Shown in pieces: positions 19,104 through 29,900 of a DNA stretch of 64,000 nucleotides. Both the position numbers and the translations under genes were made by a program. Below the pieces are notes generated by a model. It ran no database searches, had not been told where the DNA came from, and worked only from the letters and a program-made list of their open reading frames with translations. Positions within the stretch are counted from its first letter, which is position 1; each line of letters starts with the position of its first letter. The DNA comes from Flavobacterium sp. NRK F7 (GTDB lineage Bacteria; Bacteroidota; Bacteroidia; Flavobacteriales; Flavobacteriaceae), in NCBI RefSeq assembly GCF_024054195.1, contig NZ_JAMXLB010000001.1:2911845-2975844 (forward strand), written 5' to 3'.

Positions 19104-19862
19104 TTATTGATATACTTTAATATAATCGATACTAAATTCTTGAGGAAATACACTATTATCAATGTCGGGACCGCCAAAGTTTCCGCCAATTGCCATGTTA
19201 ATTAAAAAATAAAAAGGCTGGTTGTAAGGCCAAGTATTTTCATTTTTAACTTCAGGTTTAAAAGTATATACCAAATGATTGTCTACATAAAATGCAATTT
19301 GATCTTTATTCCAATCAATTGCATACAAATGAAAGCCTTCTTCAATACCTTCAATTTTAGTTTTTTTCGTATTAATAGTATTTCCATGACTATCTTGTGT
19401 ATGCAAAGAAGTAAAAACTTGTCCCGGTTCTTTTCCAATATATTCCAGAATGTCAATTTCACCCGATTTTGGCCAACCTACTTGAGAAATATTGGAACCT
19501 AACATCCAAAATGCTGGCCATAATCCTTTTCCTTGAGGCAATTTTGCACGAACTTCCATTTTACCATATTGAAATTCTTTTTTATCTTTTGTGGTGATTC
19601 TTGTAGAAGTATACTGCGTTCCATCATAAGCAGCAGTAATCGTTAGCATACCATCTTCAACTTTATGATTATTCTTCGTATAAATTTGAGATTCATTATT
19701 TCCCCAACCACAAATATTAGGGCATCCATTTCCTAATTCATAATTCCAAACAGTTGAATCTAAAGTTTTTCCATTAAAATTTTCTTCCCAAACTAATTTT
19801 CTATTATCTTTTTGAGCATAAGTCAAATTAAAAAGGAGTATTAGTAGCGTTATTTTTTTCAT
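19104..19862 (-). CDS. GH16 beta-glucanase (single-domain laminarinase)
   Basis: 252-residue GH16 enzyme: signal peptide MKKITLLILLFNLTYAQ and then only the catalytic jelly roll. Signature GEIDILEYIG with E135, D137 and E140; also GKGLWPAFWMLGSN and the C-terminal FSIDYIKVYQ. The one-residue bulge in ExDxxE is typical of laminarinase-type GH16. It lacks a CBM and a T9SS tail, unlike the copy at 10223-11914, so it is probably periplasmic or released by another route. Its start is 6 bp from the GH3 stop; together they would cut beta-1,3-glucan oligomers to glucose. Confidence 0.93.
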   Translation of the reverse strand: MKKITLLILLFNLTYAQKDNRKLVWEENFNGKTLDSTVWNYELGNGCPNICGWGNNESQIYTKNNHKVEDGMLTITAAYDGTQYTSTRITTKDKKEFQYGKMEVRAKLPQGKGLWPAFWMLGSNISQVGWPKSGEIDILEYIGKEPGQVFTSLHTQDSHGNTINTKKTKIEGIEEGFHLYAIDWNKDQIAFYVDNHLVYTFKPEVKNENTWPYNQPFYFLINMAIGGNFGGPDIDNSVFPQEFSIDYIKVYQ

Positions 19863-19868
19863 TATAAA

Positions 19869-22172
19869 TTAGTTTAAAAATTGAAACGTATCTTCTAAAG
19901 TAGCGTCTGAACTACCTCCAATAAAGACTTTAAAATCTCCTGGTTCTGTTTCCCATTTTTTATTATTCGTATAGAAAGCCAACATTTTTTCATCAATTAC
20001 GAATGAAATTACTTTGGATTCATTAGCATTTAATTCAACCATTTGAAATCCTTTCAACTCTTTAACGGGTCTTGTTGAACTCGCTACCAAATCTCGAATA
20101 TACATTTGTACGACTTCTTTCCCTTTAACTTTACTATTGTTTTTTAAGGTTACTGAAGCAATAATTTTCTCAGAACTATTTAAGTTCTTTTTACTTAAAG
20201 TAAGATTTGAATATTCAAACTTAGAGTAGCTTAATCCATGACCAAAGGCAAAAAGGGGTGTATTTTTTTCATCTATATAATGAGACCAAAAAACACTTTC
20301 TGGTTCATTCATGATAGGTCTACCTGTGTTTTTATAATTATAATACAAAGGAACTTGTCCTACACTTCTAGGAAAAGTCATAGGCAATTTACCACTAGGA
20401 TTGTAATCGCCATACAATACTTGCGCTATAGCATGACCCGATTGCGTTCCTAAATGCCATGCTTCTACTATGGCAGGAATATTTTCTTTTGCCCAAGGAA
20501 TAACCAAGGGACGCCCGTTATTTAATACTAAAACAATGTTTTTATTTACTTTATAAACAGCTTCTAGTAAATCTTGTTGTAGACCTGGTAAACCTAAATC
20601 GGATCTACTTCTTCCTTCCCCAGATTGCAGACCATGTTCTCCTAAAACCATGACCACTACATCTGCATTTTTAGCAATAGCTATTGCTTTGGAAAATTCA
20701 GAATTATCTGAAGTATTAATTTTCGTTTCCCACATAAATTCAGTTCTACCTGTAGCTACATTAGTCCCTTTTGCAAAAGACAATTGATTGCCAACATATG
20801 CTTCCATACCTTCTAAAACTGAAACAGCTGTTTCGTCGTCAGCACCAATTCTCCAACTTCCTAACGGACTTGTCTTATCGTTAGCCAAAGCGCCAATTAA
20901 TGCAATTTTTTTACCCGTCTTAGATAAGGGTAATAAATCATTTTCGTTTTTCAACAAAACAATCGATTTTTTGGCCACTTCTAAAACGCCATCATGAAAT
21001 TCTTTTTTACCTACTGTTGCTCTTTCATAAGCTTCATCACAGTATTTGTAGGGATTTTCAAACAATCCCAATTCAAATTTTGTTCTTAGAATTCTTCTAG
21101 CTGCATCTTCCACATCAGCTTCTTTAACTTTACCTTCCTCGATTAATTTTTTTAGATAAGTGACGTATGCATAGGATTCCATATCCATATCAGAACCAGC
21201 ATTAACAGCTATTTCTGCAGCATGTTTGCTGTCTTTAGCATAACCATGAGCAATCATTTCGTTAATAGAACCCCAATCGGAAACTACAAAACCATTAAAA
21301 TTCCAATTTTCTTTTAGAATTTCTCTTTGCAACATTTTATTTCCTGTAGCAGGAACTCCATTTAAATCGTTAAACGAATTCATAAATGTGCGTACCCCAG
21401 CATCAACTGAAGCTTTAAAAGGTGGCAAAATAATATTTTGAAGTGTTTGTTCACCAACATCTACCGTGTTATAATCTCTACCTGCTTCAGCAAAACCATA
21501 ACCTGCAAAGTGTTTAGCACAAGCAAGAATTGTTTTTTTAGAAGATAAATCCTCACCTTGAAAACCTTTAATTCTAGCTTCAGCAATTTTACTTCCCAAA
21601 TAAGGGTCTTCTCCAGCTCCTTCCATAACTCTTCCCCATCTGGCATCTCTTGAAATATCAACCATAGGGGCAAAAGTCCAATTAATACCTACTGCTGCTG
21701 CTTCTTCAGCAGCAATTGCAGCCGATTTTTGAATTGCTTCTAAATCCCAGCTTGCTGCTTCAGCTAAAGGAATAGGACTGATAGTTTTATAACCATGAAT
21801 AACATCAAACCCAAATAATAGTGGAATTCCTAATCTAGTTTCTTCAACTGCAATCTTTTGTAAGGTATACACTTCTTTAGCTCCTTTTACATTAAGCATG
21901 GAACCTACTAGTCCTTTTTTTAAATCTTCATATTTTTTAGCTGCTTGCCCTTCTTTTGGAGCTGGGCCCGTAATTTCCCAAAAACCATTGTATTGATTCA
22001 TTTGACCAATTTTCTCATCCAAAGTCATTAGCTTTAAAATGGAATCTACTTTTTGTTCAATCAAATCATTTTTTTCAGATGTCCCCACTTGTTTTGTTTG
22101 GTTTTTGTTACATCCAATAAAAAATAAAAAGGATAAGGATAAAATACTATGTGTAATAGGTTTGATTTTCAT
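19869..22172 (-). CDS. GH3 beta-glucosidase lipoprotein
   Basis: Exo-beta-glucosidase, about 767 residues. The frame is open from 22196, but the Met at 22172 gives MKIKPITHSILSLSFLFFIGCNK with a clear lipobox (FFIGC), so I use it. GH3 N-terminal domain with GFDVIHGYKT and KHFAGYG, nucleophile Asp in GFVVSDWGSI, then the C-terminal alpha/beta sandwich (KKSIVLLKNENDLLPL, VMVLGEHGLQSGEGRSRSDL) and a fibronectin-III-like tail (VVQMYIRDLVAS). Likely periplasmic and acting on laminarioligosaccharides imported by susC2/susD2. It is 108 bp after the upstream GH16 and 6 bp before the downstream GH16. Confidence 0.94.
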   Translation of the reverse strand: MKIKPITHSILSLSFLFFIGCNKNQTKQVGTSEKNDLIEQKVDSILKLMTLDEKIGQMNQYNGFWEITGPAPKEGQAAKKYEDLKKGLVGSMLNVKGAKEVYTLQKIAVEETRLGIPLLFGFDVIHGYKTISPIPLAEAASWDLEAIQKSAAIAAEEAAAVGINWTFAPMVDISRDARWGRVMEGAGEDPYLGSKIAEARIKGFQGEDLSSKKTILACAKHFAGYGFAEAGRDYNTVDVGEQTLQNIILPPFKASVDAGVRTFMNSFNDLNGVPATGNKMLQREILKENWNFNGFVVSDWGSINEMIAHGYAKDSKHAAEIAVNAGSDMDMESYAYVTYLKKLIEEGKVKEADVEDAARRILRTKFELGLFENPYKYCDEAYERATVGKKEFHDGVLEVAKKSIVLLKNENDLLPLSKTGKKIALIGALANDKTSPLGSWRIGADDETAVSVLEGMEAYVGNQLSFAKGTNVATGRTEFMWETKINTSDNSEFSKAIAIAKNADVVVMVLGEHGLQSGEGRSRSDLGLPGLQQDLLEAVYKVNKNIVLVLNNGRPLVIPWAKENIPAIVEAWHLGTQSGHAIAQVLYGDYNPSGKLPMTFPRSVGQVPLYYNYKNTGRPIMNEPESVFWSHYIDEKNTPLFAFGHGLSYSKFEYSNLTLSKKNLNSSEKIIASVTLKNNSKVKGKEVVQMYIRDLVASSTRPVKELKGFQMVELNANESKVISFVIDEKMLAFYTNNKKWETEPGDFKVFIGGSSDATLEDTFQFLN

Positions 22173-22280
22173 TAGAGATAGGTAATAATATTCCAAGCCT
22201 TAAGAAAGCTAGCAATTTATAAACTAGACTTCCTTAAGATTGAAATGATAAAAAATATTTTATAAAAAAATGAAAAAGTA

Positions 22281-23930
22281 TTATTGATAAACTCTTACAT
22301 AATCTACTTCCATTGAAGATTGTGTAAAACCTGGATCAATTGCTCCACCAAAAGTTCCTCCCATTGCAACATTTAGAATTAAGAAGAAATCATGGTTGAA
22401 TGGAACTGCGTTTGAATTAGGTACAGAGTGAAACAATACATCATCTACAAATATTTGAATAGAAGTTGGACTCCAAATTGTTTTATAAACATGAAAATCA
22501 GTACTTGCCCCAGTTATCGTTGTTGTATTTCCATTTCCATTTCCTCCAGAATTACCTGGATAATGTAAGGTTCCATGAATAACATTGGGTACATTCCCTT
22601 TGTGTTCCATAATATCAATTTCGCCACATGCCGGCCAAGTGAATCCTGCTTGATCATAATTAGCTCCTAACATCCAAATAGCAGGCCAAGTACCTCCACC
22701 AACTGGTAATTTTGCTCGAACTTCTACTTTACCATAAGTAAATTCAAATTTATTTTCAGATTTTAATCTTGCTGAAGTATAATTCCCACCAGAATTGATT
22801 GCTGTAATCACTAAATTTCCGTTAGAAACTACTGAGTTTGTAGCACTATTGGTATAGTTTTGTGCTTCTTGATTTCCCCATCCACCAGCACCTAAATCAT
22901 AGCCCCATTTTGTAGCATCTGGTGCTCCATCTATATTAAATTCATCAGACCAAACTAAATTAGTATAATCTGTAGTTGGATTTTGAACTGGTCTTGTAGT
23001 TGTAAAAGTATGATACCACGCTAATCCTGGGTCATTCCCCATAATAGCTCTAACTACCATTCTATTGCGTGTTAAAGATAAAATTTCATAAGTACTTTGG
23101 CCAATATAATACCCCATAAAGCCATTATCAGAAAAGTTCATTAAAGTACCTCTAGTTTGAGTTGCCGCATTTGCATTCATTGTAACTACAGATGTAGAAG
23201 GGCTTAAGGTTACGTTTTTAAGGCCCGAAACATCATAATCGTAACACATATCCGTTCCTGCACTTCCTCCAACAACACCTTCGAAAGCTGTGTTAAAAAA
23301 TGTTTTACCACCATTATCCAATACAAATTTTAATTGTCCGTTTTCAACAGAAAAAGTTAAGACATTATCATACAAACAGCTACTGTCTGGACTCGCTGCT
23401 TTTTCCCAAGGAGCAGCTTGATACCAAAAACCAAAATAGTTTTGTGTTTCATCAGTACTATTAGGACCTACTCCTAGATGACCAGGTTCCGATGCGGACC
23501 AATACCATTCTTTGCTTGTTCCATCAGTTAAAAAATCAACTGCTTCTAAATCTGAAAAATCGCTAAAAACAGTAAGCATCAAAGTTGTTGTAGTACTTAC
23601 TCCTCCTTTACCAAATGCTATAACAGTTACTGTATATTCGATAATCCCATTTGTATTAAATGCATAGGCAAATTCTCCAGAAGGCACGTTTTTAGTATTT
23701 CCATCGCTAAAAGCATATTTGTAAGAAATAGCATTATCTGCATGCGCTTTAAAATTGACAACTCCTGTTCCATCTCCATATGGATTATTAGCATCTTGTC
23801 CTTGAATAACAGCTTCAACAACTAAGTTGGTAGGAGCATCTAAATCTCCAATGTTTTTATCTTCTTCTTGGCAACTCACTAAAAATGTAAGCCCTAATAA
23901 CAATAAGATATATTTTTTTATATTTTTCAT
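22281..23930 (-). CDS. Surface GH16 laminarinase lipoprotein with N-terminal PKD-like and accessory domains
   Basis: 549-residue lipoprotein (lipobox LTFLVSC, Cys20). Residues about 30-120 form a PKD/Ig-like domain. Residues about 130-310 form an accessory domain (FLTDGTSKEWYWSASEPGHLG, NYFGFWYQAAPW) that recurs in flavobacterial laminarinases and whose role is unknown to me. Residues about 322-549 are GH16 with GEIDIMEHKG (E437, D439, E442) and WPAIWMLGANYD. Likely a cell-surface endo-beta-1,3-glucanase making oligomers for susC2/susD2. It is 11 bp after the glycan-binding lipoprotein. Confidence 0.92.
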   Translation of the reverse strand: MKNIKKYILLLLGLTFLVSCQEEDKNIGDLDAPTNLVVEAVIQGQDANNPYGDGTGVVNFKAHADNAISYKYAFSDGNTKNVPSGEFAYAFNTNGIIEYTVTVIAFGKGGVSTTTTLMLTVFSDFSDLEAVDFLTDGTSKEWYWSASEPGHLGVGPNSTDETQNYFGFWYQAAPWEKAASPDSSCLYDNVLTFSVENGQLKFVLDNGGKTFFNTAFEGVVGGSAGTDMCYDYDVSGLKNVTLSPSTSVVTMNANAATQTRGTLMNFSDNGFMGYYIGQSTYEILSLTRNRMVVRAIMGNDPGLAWYHTFTTTRPVQNPTTDYTNLVWSDEFNIDGAPDATKWGYDLGAGGWGNQEAQNYTNSATNSVVSNGNLVITAINSGGNYTSARLKSENKFEFTYGKVEVRAKLPVGGGTWPAIWMLGANYDQAGFTWPACGEIDIMEHKGNVPNVIHGTLHYPGNSGGNGNGNTTTITGASTDFHVYKTIWSPTSIQIFVDDVLFHSVPNSNAVPFNHDFFLILNVAMGGTFGGAIDPGFTQSSMEVDYVRVYQ

Positions 23931-23941
23931 TTTCTAGTATT

Positions 23942-25495
23942 TTAATTGGATAATTGTATATCATCAAAATAATATGATGCTCCAGTTCCTGTATTTCCAA
24001 AATCAAAGAATACAACCACTCTTTGATAATTATTTGCATTATTTATTCCAGTAAAGTCATAAGTAAGCTCTTCCCAAGCATTTGATTGAGTAGTAGTAGC
24101 GTCTAGTTCTGTATTTATTGTACCACCGTTTACTAAGTTCTCTAATTTCAGTTTCACAACAATACCAGCTTGCGGAGACCATACTTTCATTTTAATTTTT
24201 TGCATCGTAGCAAAATTGATTGGACTACCTAATTCAATAAAAGAACCAGCCCAAACTTCTGCTCCATTTGCTTTTACTAATTTACCAACAGTAGCAGAAG
24301 TATTTATTCCTGACATATCAGGATTGTTTACCACCGTAGTACTAGCTCCTCCAAAATTATCAAATGAATACGTTAAAACTGTTGATTCAAAATCTAAAGG
24401 TAATTGTACTGATGGTGCACCTGAAGTTAATTCGATATCATCAAAATAATAATTTGCCCCAGTTCCAGCATTTCCAAAATCATAGAATACAACAATTCTT
24501 TGATAGTTATTTCCATTATTAACACCACTAAAATCAAATGTTAACTCTTCCCATCCGTTAGCCAATGTATTAGTTGCATCCACTTCAACATTAATGTTAG
24601 AGTCTAATAAATTTTCTAATTTCATCTTCACCACGATTCCAGCTTGAGGAGCCCAAGATTTCATTTTAATTTTTTGCATGGTTGAAAAATCGATAGGCTC
24701 ACCTAATTCAATTAAAGAACCAGCCCAAACTTCCGATCCATTGTTTTTAGTTAAACGAGCTACATTTGCACTACCATTATTAGCGTCTATATTAGGATTA
24801 GCTACTTTTACAGTATTAGCACCACCAAAACTAACAAAGTCATAATTTAAAGTTGCAGATTCAAAATCAATTGGTAATAAAACAGGATTGGTAATAGTTA
24901 CATCTTCTGTATATTCAGTAGTAGCAGTACCACCACTTAGAGCAACTACACGTACTGTATAAGTACCCACAGTTGCATAGTTAAATGTTACTGTTTCTCC
25001 TTGCATAAAAACTACAGGAGCTTGATTTGGATCTTCTCCAAAATAAACTTCAAAAAAAGTTTCATAATCTGCTGTTGCAGAAACTGTAATTCCTAAATTG
25101 TTACCTGGTATGGAGTTAATTGCTACTTCTAAATTTTCAGGTGCCACAAAAGAAACTGTTAAATCTTGAGTAGCTTCTGAAGACTTACCATCTAATGTAG
25201 TACCAACAATTCTAACTTGGTAATTCCCTTCGGCATAAGTATGTTGTGCTGCACTACCTGGATTTACTAAAGCAGGTGTAGTAGTTGCATCACCAAAATA
25301 AATTTCATATTGGGTTACACCTTCACCATTAGGAATTATAGTCACAAGCCCTGAATTGTCTTGTTTTATGGTCATTACTGCACTTATATTTTTAGGAGTA
25401 CTAATGCTATCTAAGTTCACAGTATCGTCATCATTGGAGCATCCCATAAAAAGGGAGAAAACCAATAGACCTATTACTATTTTAATTTTATTCAT
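23942..25495 (-). CDS. Surface glycan-binding lipoprotein with two PKD-like and two tandem CBM-like domains
   Basis: 517-residue non-catalytic lipoprotein (lipobox SLFMGC, Cys19), in the SusE/SGBP position after susD2. Residues about 35-115 and 118-200 are PKD/Ig-like spacers. Residues 207-357 and 365-516 are two copies of one roughly 150-residue beta-sandwich module, each with PIDFES/PLDFES at the start, GSEVWAGS or GAEVWAGS, TMQKIKMK, PQAGIVVK and YYFDDI at the end. The copies are clearly homologous and recently duplicated. Related sequence appears in the protein at 33190-34431. I infer binding to beta-1,3-glucan from the operon; the CBM family is not assigned. Confidence 0.85.
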   Translation of the reverse strand: MNKIKIVIGLLVFSLFMGCSNDDDTVNLDSISTPKNISAVMTIKQDNSGLVTIIPNGEGVTQYEIYFGDATTTPALVNPGSAAQHTYAEGNYQVRIVGTTLDGKSSEATQDLTVSFVAPENLEVAINSIPGNNLGITVSATADYETFFEVYFGEDPNQAPVVFMQGETVTFNYATVGTYTVRVVALSGGTATTEYTEDVTITNPVLLPIDFESATLNYDFVSFGGANTVKVANPNIDANNGSANVARLTKNNGSEVWAGSLIELGEPIDFSTMQKIKMKSWAPQAGIVVKMKLENLLDSNINVEVDATNTLANGWEELTFDFSGVNNGNNYQRIVVFYDFGNAGTGANYYFDDIELTSGAPSVQLPLDFESTVLTYSFDNFGGASTTVVNNPDMSGINTSATVGKLVKANGAEVWAGSFIELGSPINFATMQKIKMKVWSPQAGIVVKLKLENLVNGGTINTELDATTTQSNAWEELTYDFTGINNANNYQRVVVFFDFGNTGTGASYYFDDIQLSN

Positions 25496-25507
25496 AATAC
25501 GTATATT

Positions 25508-26983
25508 TTAATAGTTTGGATTTTGTTGCCAATTACCGTTAGAAAACTGAATTTCTTCAAAAGGAACTGGGAAAACTTCATTTTTATTAGCCGTAAATCC
25601 TGGAATGGTTCCTACAGCTCTATTTGTTCTAACTAAATCAAAGAAACGGTGTCCTTCACCCACTAATTCTAATCTTCTTTCGTCTAAAATAAAATCGGTT
25701 AAAGAAGCACCTGATGCAGAAATATCATGATTGGTATCTCCAAAAGCTCTTCTTCTAACCATGTTTAAATACAATCTTGCTTTAGCATCGTCAATTCCGC
25801 CTCTGTTAAATGCTTCAGCAGCCATTAATAATACATCTGCATAACGAATTGCTCTATAATTATTTGGGTTGGTTAAGTTTTGGTCACCCACATTAGAATC
25901 TCCTTGACGAGGTAGGTATTTTCGGTTGAAAAATCCAGTGTGCTTGTATCCTTCACCATATGTAGCTCCCGTATTAGCTGCCCATTCAACAATATTTAAA
26001 ATTGCTACGTCTCTTCTGTTATCACCTACTTCAAAAGCATCATAAGCCTCTTGAGTTGGCACATTAAAGCTATATCCTGAATCAAATAAAGGTCCACTAT
26101 AATTTCTAATACCATTAAAACCTACAGCAACATTTCCTTCACTACATTGTAAACAACCAAATCCTGCACCTTGACCGTCAAAATACTGCACTTCAAAAAC
26201 AGATTCTGGTCCATTTTCTGCATTATTTTCGAAAAGCGTAGAATAATCCGCAACAAGAGAATAGTTCCCGTCTAAAATAACTTGTTCTAAAATAGTAGAT
26301 GCATTTACAAATTTGTTTTGGTATAAATATACTTTTCCTAATAAAGCTTGTGCGGCACCTTTAGTAGCTCTACCTTGTTGAGCCGCAGTTGGGCTTAAGT
26401 TATCGATAGCATATAATAAGTCACTTTCGATATTTGCATACACTTCAGATACCGGAGAACGAGGAAGTGTTTCTACATCACTTACGCTAAATCTTTGATC
26501 CTCTTTAATAGGAATTGGACCAAACCATTTCACTAATTCAAAGTTATAGTACGCTTTTAAAAATCGCGCTTCCGCTATAATTTGCTCTTTCCCATCAAAA
26601 TCAGTTTTATCTTTAAATTCTAAGATATAACTGGTTCTGTAAACCCCTGCAAACATCCAGTTCCAAATATCTTTTAAATTCGAATTTACTGGAGTGTGAA
26701 TCATTTCATCTATTTGTTGAAAACCAATTACATCCGTTGCACTTTCTCCTCCCGAAAGCGTATTATCAGAAGCAATTTCTCCTAATAAGACATTTACATA
26801 CGTAGATTGTAATATATCATATGCACCTATTAATGCCTTTTCATAATCATCTTTTGAATTGAAATAATTTTCTGAATCAATTGAATAAGGTGGTGCTTCA
26901 TTTACAAATTCATCTGAACATGCTGAAATTAATGACACCAGTATTGTCATAATAATTCCAATTTTTACTGTATATTTTTTCAT
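25508..26983 (-). CDS. SusD/RagB-family glycan-binding lipoprotein (beta-glucan PUL)
   Basis: Classic SusD-type surface lipoprotein. The frame is open to 27007, overlapping the susC2 end, but the Met at 26983 gives MKKYTVKIGIIMTILVSLISACSDE with lipobox LISAC; 26989 is also possible. N-terminal SusD domain with YEKALIGAYDILQSTY, then the RagB/SusD C-terminal domain (RYADVLLMAAEAFNRGG, LDERRLELVGEGHRFFDLVR). Directly after susC2, 12 bp before the glycan-binding protein. Ligand inferred as laminarin-type glucan. Confidence 0.94.
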   Translation of the reverse strand: MKKYTVKIGIIMTILVSLISACSDEFVNEAPPYSIDSENYFNSKDDYEKALIGAYDILQSTYVNVLLGEIASDNTLSGGESATDVIGFQQIDEMIHTPVNSNLKDIWNWMFAGVYRTSYILEFKDKTDFDGKEQIIAEARFLKAYYNFELVKWFGPIPIKEDQRFSVSDVETLPRSPVSEVYANIESDLLYAIDNLSPTAAQQGRATKGAAQALLGKVYLYQNKFVNASTILEQVILDGNYSLVADYSTLFENNAENGPESVFEVQYFDGQGAGFGCLQCSEGNVAVGFNGIRNYSGPLFDSGYSFNVPTQEAYDAFEVGDNRRDVAILNIVEWAANTGATYGEGYKHTGFFNRKYLPRQGDSNVGDQNLTNPNNYRAIRYADVLLMAAEAFNRGGIDDAKARLYLNMVRRRAFGDTNHDISASGASLTDFILDERRLELVGEGHRFFDLVRTNRAVGTIPGFTANKNEVFPVPFEEIQFSNGNWQQNPNY

Positions 26984-26993
26984 AGTCATTTTT

Positions 26994-29900
26994 TTAAAAA
27001 GTAACATTTAATCCTAACATATAAGTTCTTGGAGTAGGATAAAAACCATAATCAATTCCTCCAGCAATTGGATCACCGCTATTAGCTGCAGGATCATACC
27101 CTCTATATTTTGTAAATGTATATACGTTATTTACAGAAGCATATAATCTTACTTTAGATAATTTTGCATGCTCAATAAAACTAGATGGTAACGAATATCC
27201 TAGTTGAATATTTTGAATTCTTAAGAAAGAAGCATCTTCAACAAAATAATCTGAAAAAACATTGTTTGCAGAAGCTCCAGCAGTTACTCTTGGCACTTCA
27301 TTAGAAGTTCCTTCACCTGTCCATCTTCCTAAAACATAATTCAATTTATTCAATTTATTTTCAGCTCTTTCATAATTACGAATCATGTCATTTCCAACTG
27401 ATGCATAAGAATAACCCACAAAATCAAAATTTTTGTAGCTTAAATTTAAATTAAAGCCTAAAGTATAATCGGCAACTGGTTTACCAATAAAGGTTCTATC
27501 TTCTAAATTGATTATGCCATCACCATTAATATCTTTATAGCGAATATCACCTGGAACCGCTTCAGCACCTAATGCTAACTGTGATGGATGTGCATCAACT
27601 TCTGCTTGGTTTTGGAAAATACCATCGGTTTGATAGCCATAAAAGGCACCTATAGTTTGTCCCACTTGCATTCTCGTTGGTGCTGGTTGACCTACACCAA
27701 AAGCGCCACTTTGAAGAAATCCAGATCCATTATTCACTTCTGTAACTTTATTGTTAATTGTAGTAATATTAAAGCCAACAGCATAATTAAAATCTTTAAT
27801 ATTGTCTTTGTAGTTCAATGCTAGTTCGAATCCTTTATTTTCAACAGTTCCAGCATTTATAGTTGGATTTCCGGAGCCTGGTGCAGCTCCACCACCAATA
27901 CCTGAAACGGGAGTATTTGGAATTAATAAATCCTTTCTAACGTTATTATAATAATCCGCAGTTATTTCTAATTTGTTGTTAAACATTTTAGCATCTAATC
28001 CAATGTCTAATTTAGTATCTGTTTCCCATTTAACATTTGGATTTGTAATCCCTCCTACAGCAACTCCTGTAACTAAATTTCCATTAAATACGTATTCAGC
28101 TTCTCCATTTAATAAGGAACGAAATGCATCATTACCAATTGCATCATTTCCTAATGTTCCATAACTACCTCTTAGTTTTAAGAAGTTCAATTTTCCATCT
28201 TTATTAAAGAAGTCTTCTTCTGAAATAATCCATCCTCCCAAAATTGATTTAAAATAAGCTACGCTATTTTCAGGACCAAACTTAGAAGATTGATCTCTTC
28301 TAAAAATAAAGGATAAAAGATATTTTTCTTTGAAATTATAATCTAAAGTGGCAAATAAGGAAGGTCTTTTATACGGTGTAGCTTTGTATGAGCCATTCGT
28401 TTTTATTGGTCCGCCACTTGGTGTACCATTCGCTAACGCAATATCAGCATATTCCCAAGAATTGTTTGGTACATCATAACCTGTTGCAAATAATCCTTCT
28501 CCGTTCTCTTGATATAGAGTACCACCTAAAGTCAATTTAAAAGTATGATCTGTAAAAAGTGTTTTTTTGTACTCACCAAATAAATCAAAAGTCGAATTAT
28601 TAAACTTAATTGTATTTTGAGAAACAGTACTTTGGTCCACATTATTAAAAACTTTACTCGGCCCGTAGAAAACTAGCATGTTAAAACTTTTCCCTACACT
28701 ATTTGCTCTTTGAAAGCCATAACGAGAAGTTATTTTTAAATCATTAAATACTTTATATTCTAAACTCACAGATCCATTTAAGCGCTCTTGATTATAGCTG
28801 TTGTATGTATTTTGAATTTGTGCCAATGGATTAATTACTTCTAAACCATAACCCGCAGTTGATGGCAATAAAGTATAATCACCATTTGTATCATAAACTG
28901 AAAATACAGATGGCATATTAATTGCATTAAATAAAACAGAACCTAAACCGTTTTCATTTAAGCTTTGTCTATTAAAATCGGTATAGATTAAGTTGGTTTC
29001 TAATTTTAGATTATCATATAAATCTACCCCAACAAACACTCTTGCCGTACCTCTATCAAATCCTGATTTATTTAAACCAACAATCCCTTCTTGGTTAATT
29101 TTAGAAGCACTAAAAGCATAGGCAATTTTATCAGAACCACCTGAAATAGAAATATCATTATTGGTAATTGGAGCTCTTTCAAACACTTCATCTTGCCAAT
29201 TAGTACCTACGCCTAATCCACTAACATTAGGATAAGGTAATGTTAAGCCTGCATTTGCATAACTTTCATTTAAAAGCAACGCATATTCAGTAGCATTTAA
29301 AACATTCAATTTTTTAGTTGTTTCTTGAAATCCAGTATAGGAATTGATAGAAATTTTTGTTTTAGAATTCTTTTTACCTTTTTTAGTGGTAATCAAGATA
29401 ACACCATTTGCTCCTTTTGCACCATAAACTGAAGCTTGAGCATCTTTAAGTACAGTATAAGATTCAATATCGGATGGATTAAGTAATTCCATATCTCCTT
29501 GATATCCATCTATAAGTACTAATGGTCCATTATCTCCATTTGAAGAAATACCTCTAATTCGGATATTCAAACCAGCACCGGGTGCTCCAGAAGCTGCAGA
29601 AACATAAACACCAGCAACAGTTCCTTGTAGCGCCTGTTCTGCTTTTATAGGTCTTAAATCTTCAATTACTTTAGTATCAACTACTGCTACAGAACCTGTT
29701 ACATCTTTCTTTGCTTTAGTTCCATAACCAATAACAACAACTTCTTCTAAAGCTTTTAAATCTTGGACCATGTTTATTTTAATGATTTCAGATTTCGTTA
29801 CTTTGTATTCGTAATTATTGTATCCCACATAACTAAAAATTAAAGTAACACCCACTGGTACATTAGAAAGAGTAAAATTCCCATCAAAATCAGTGGAAGT

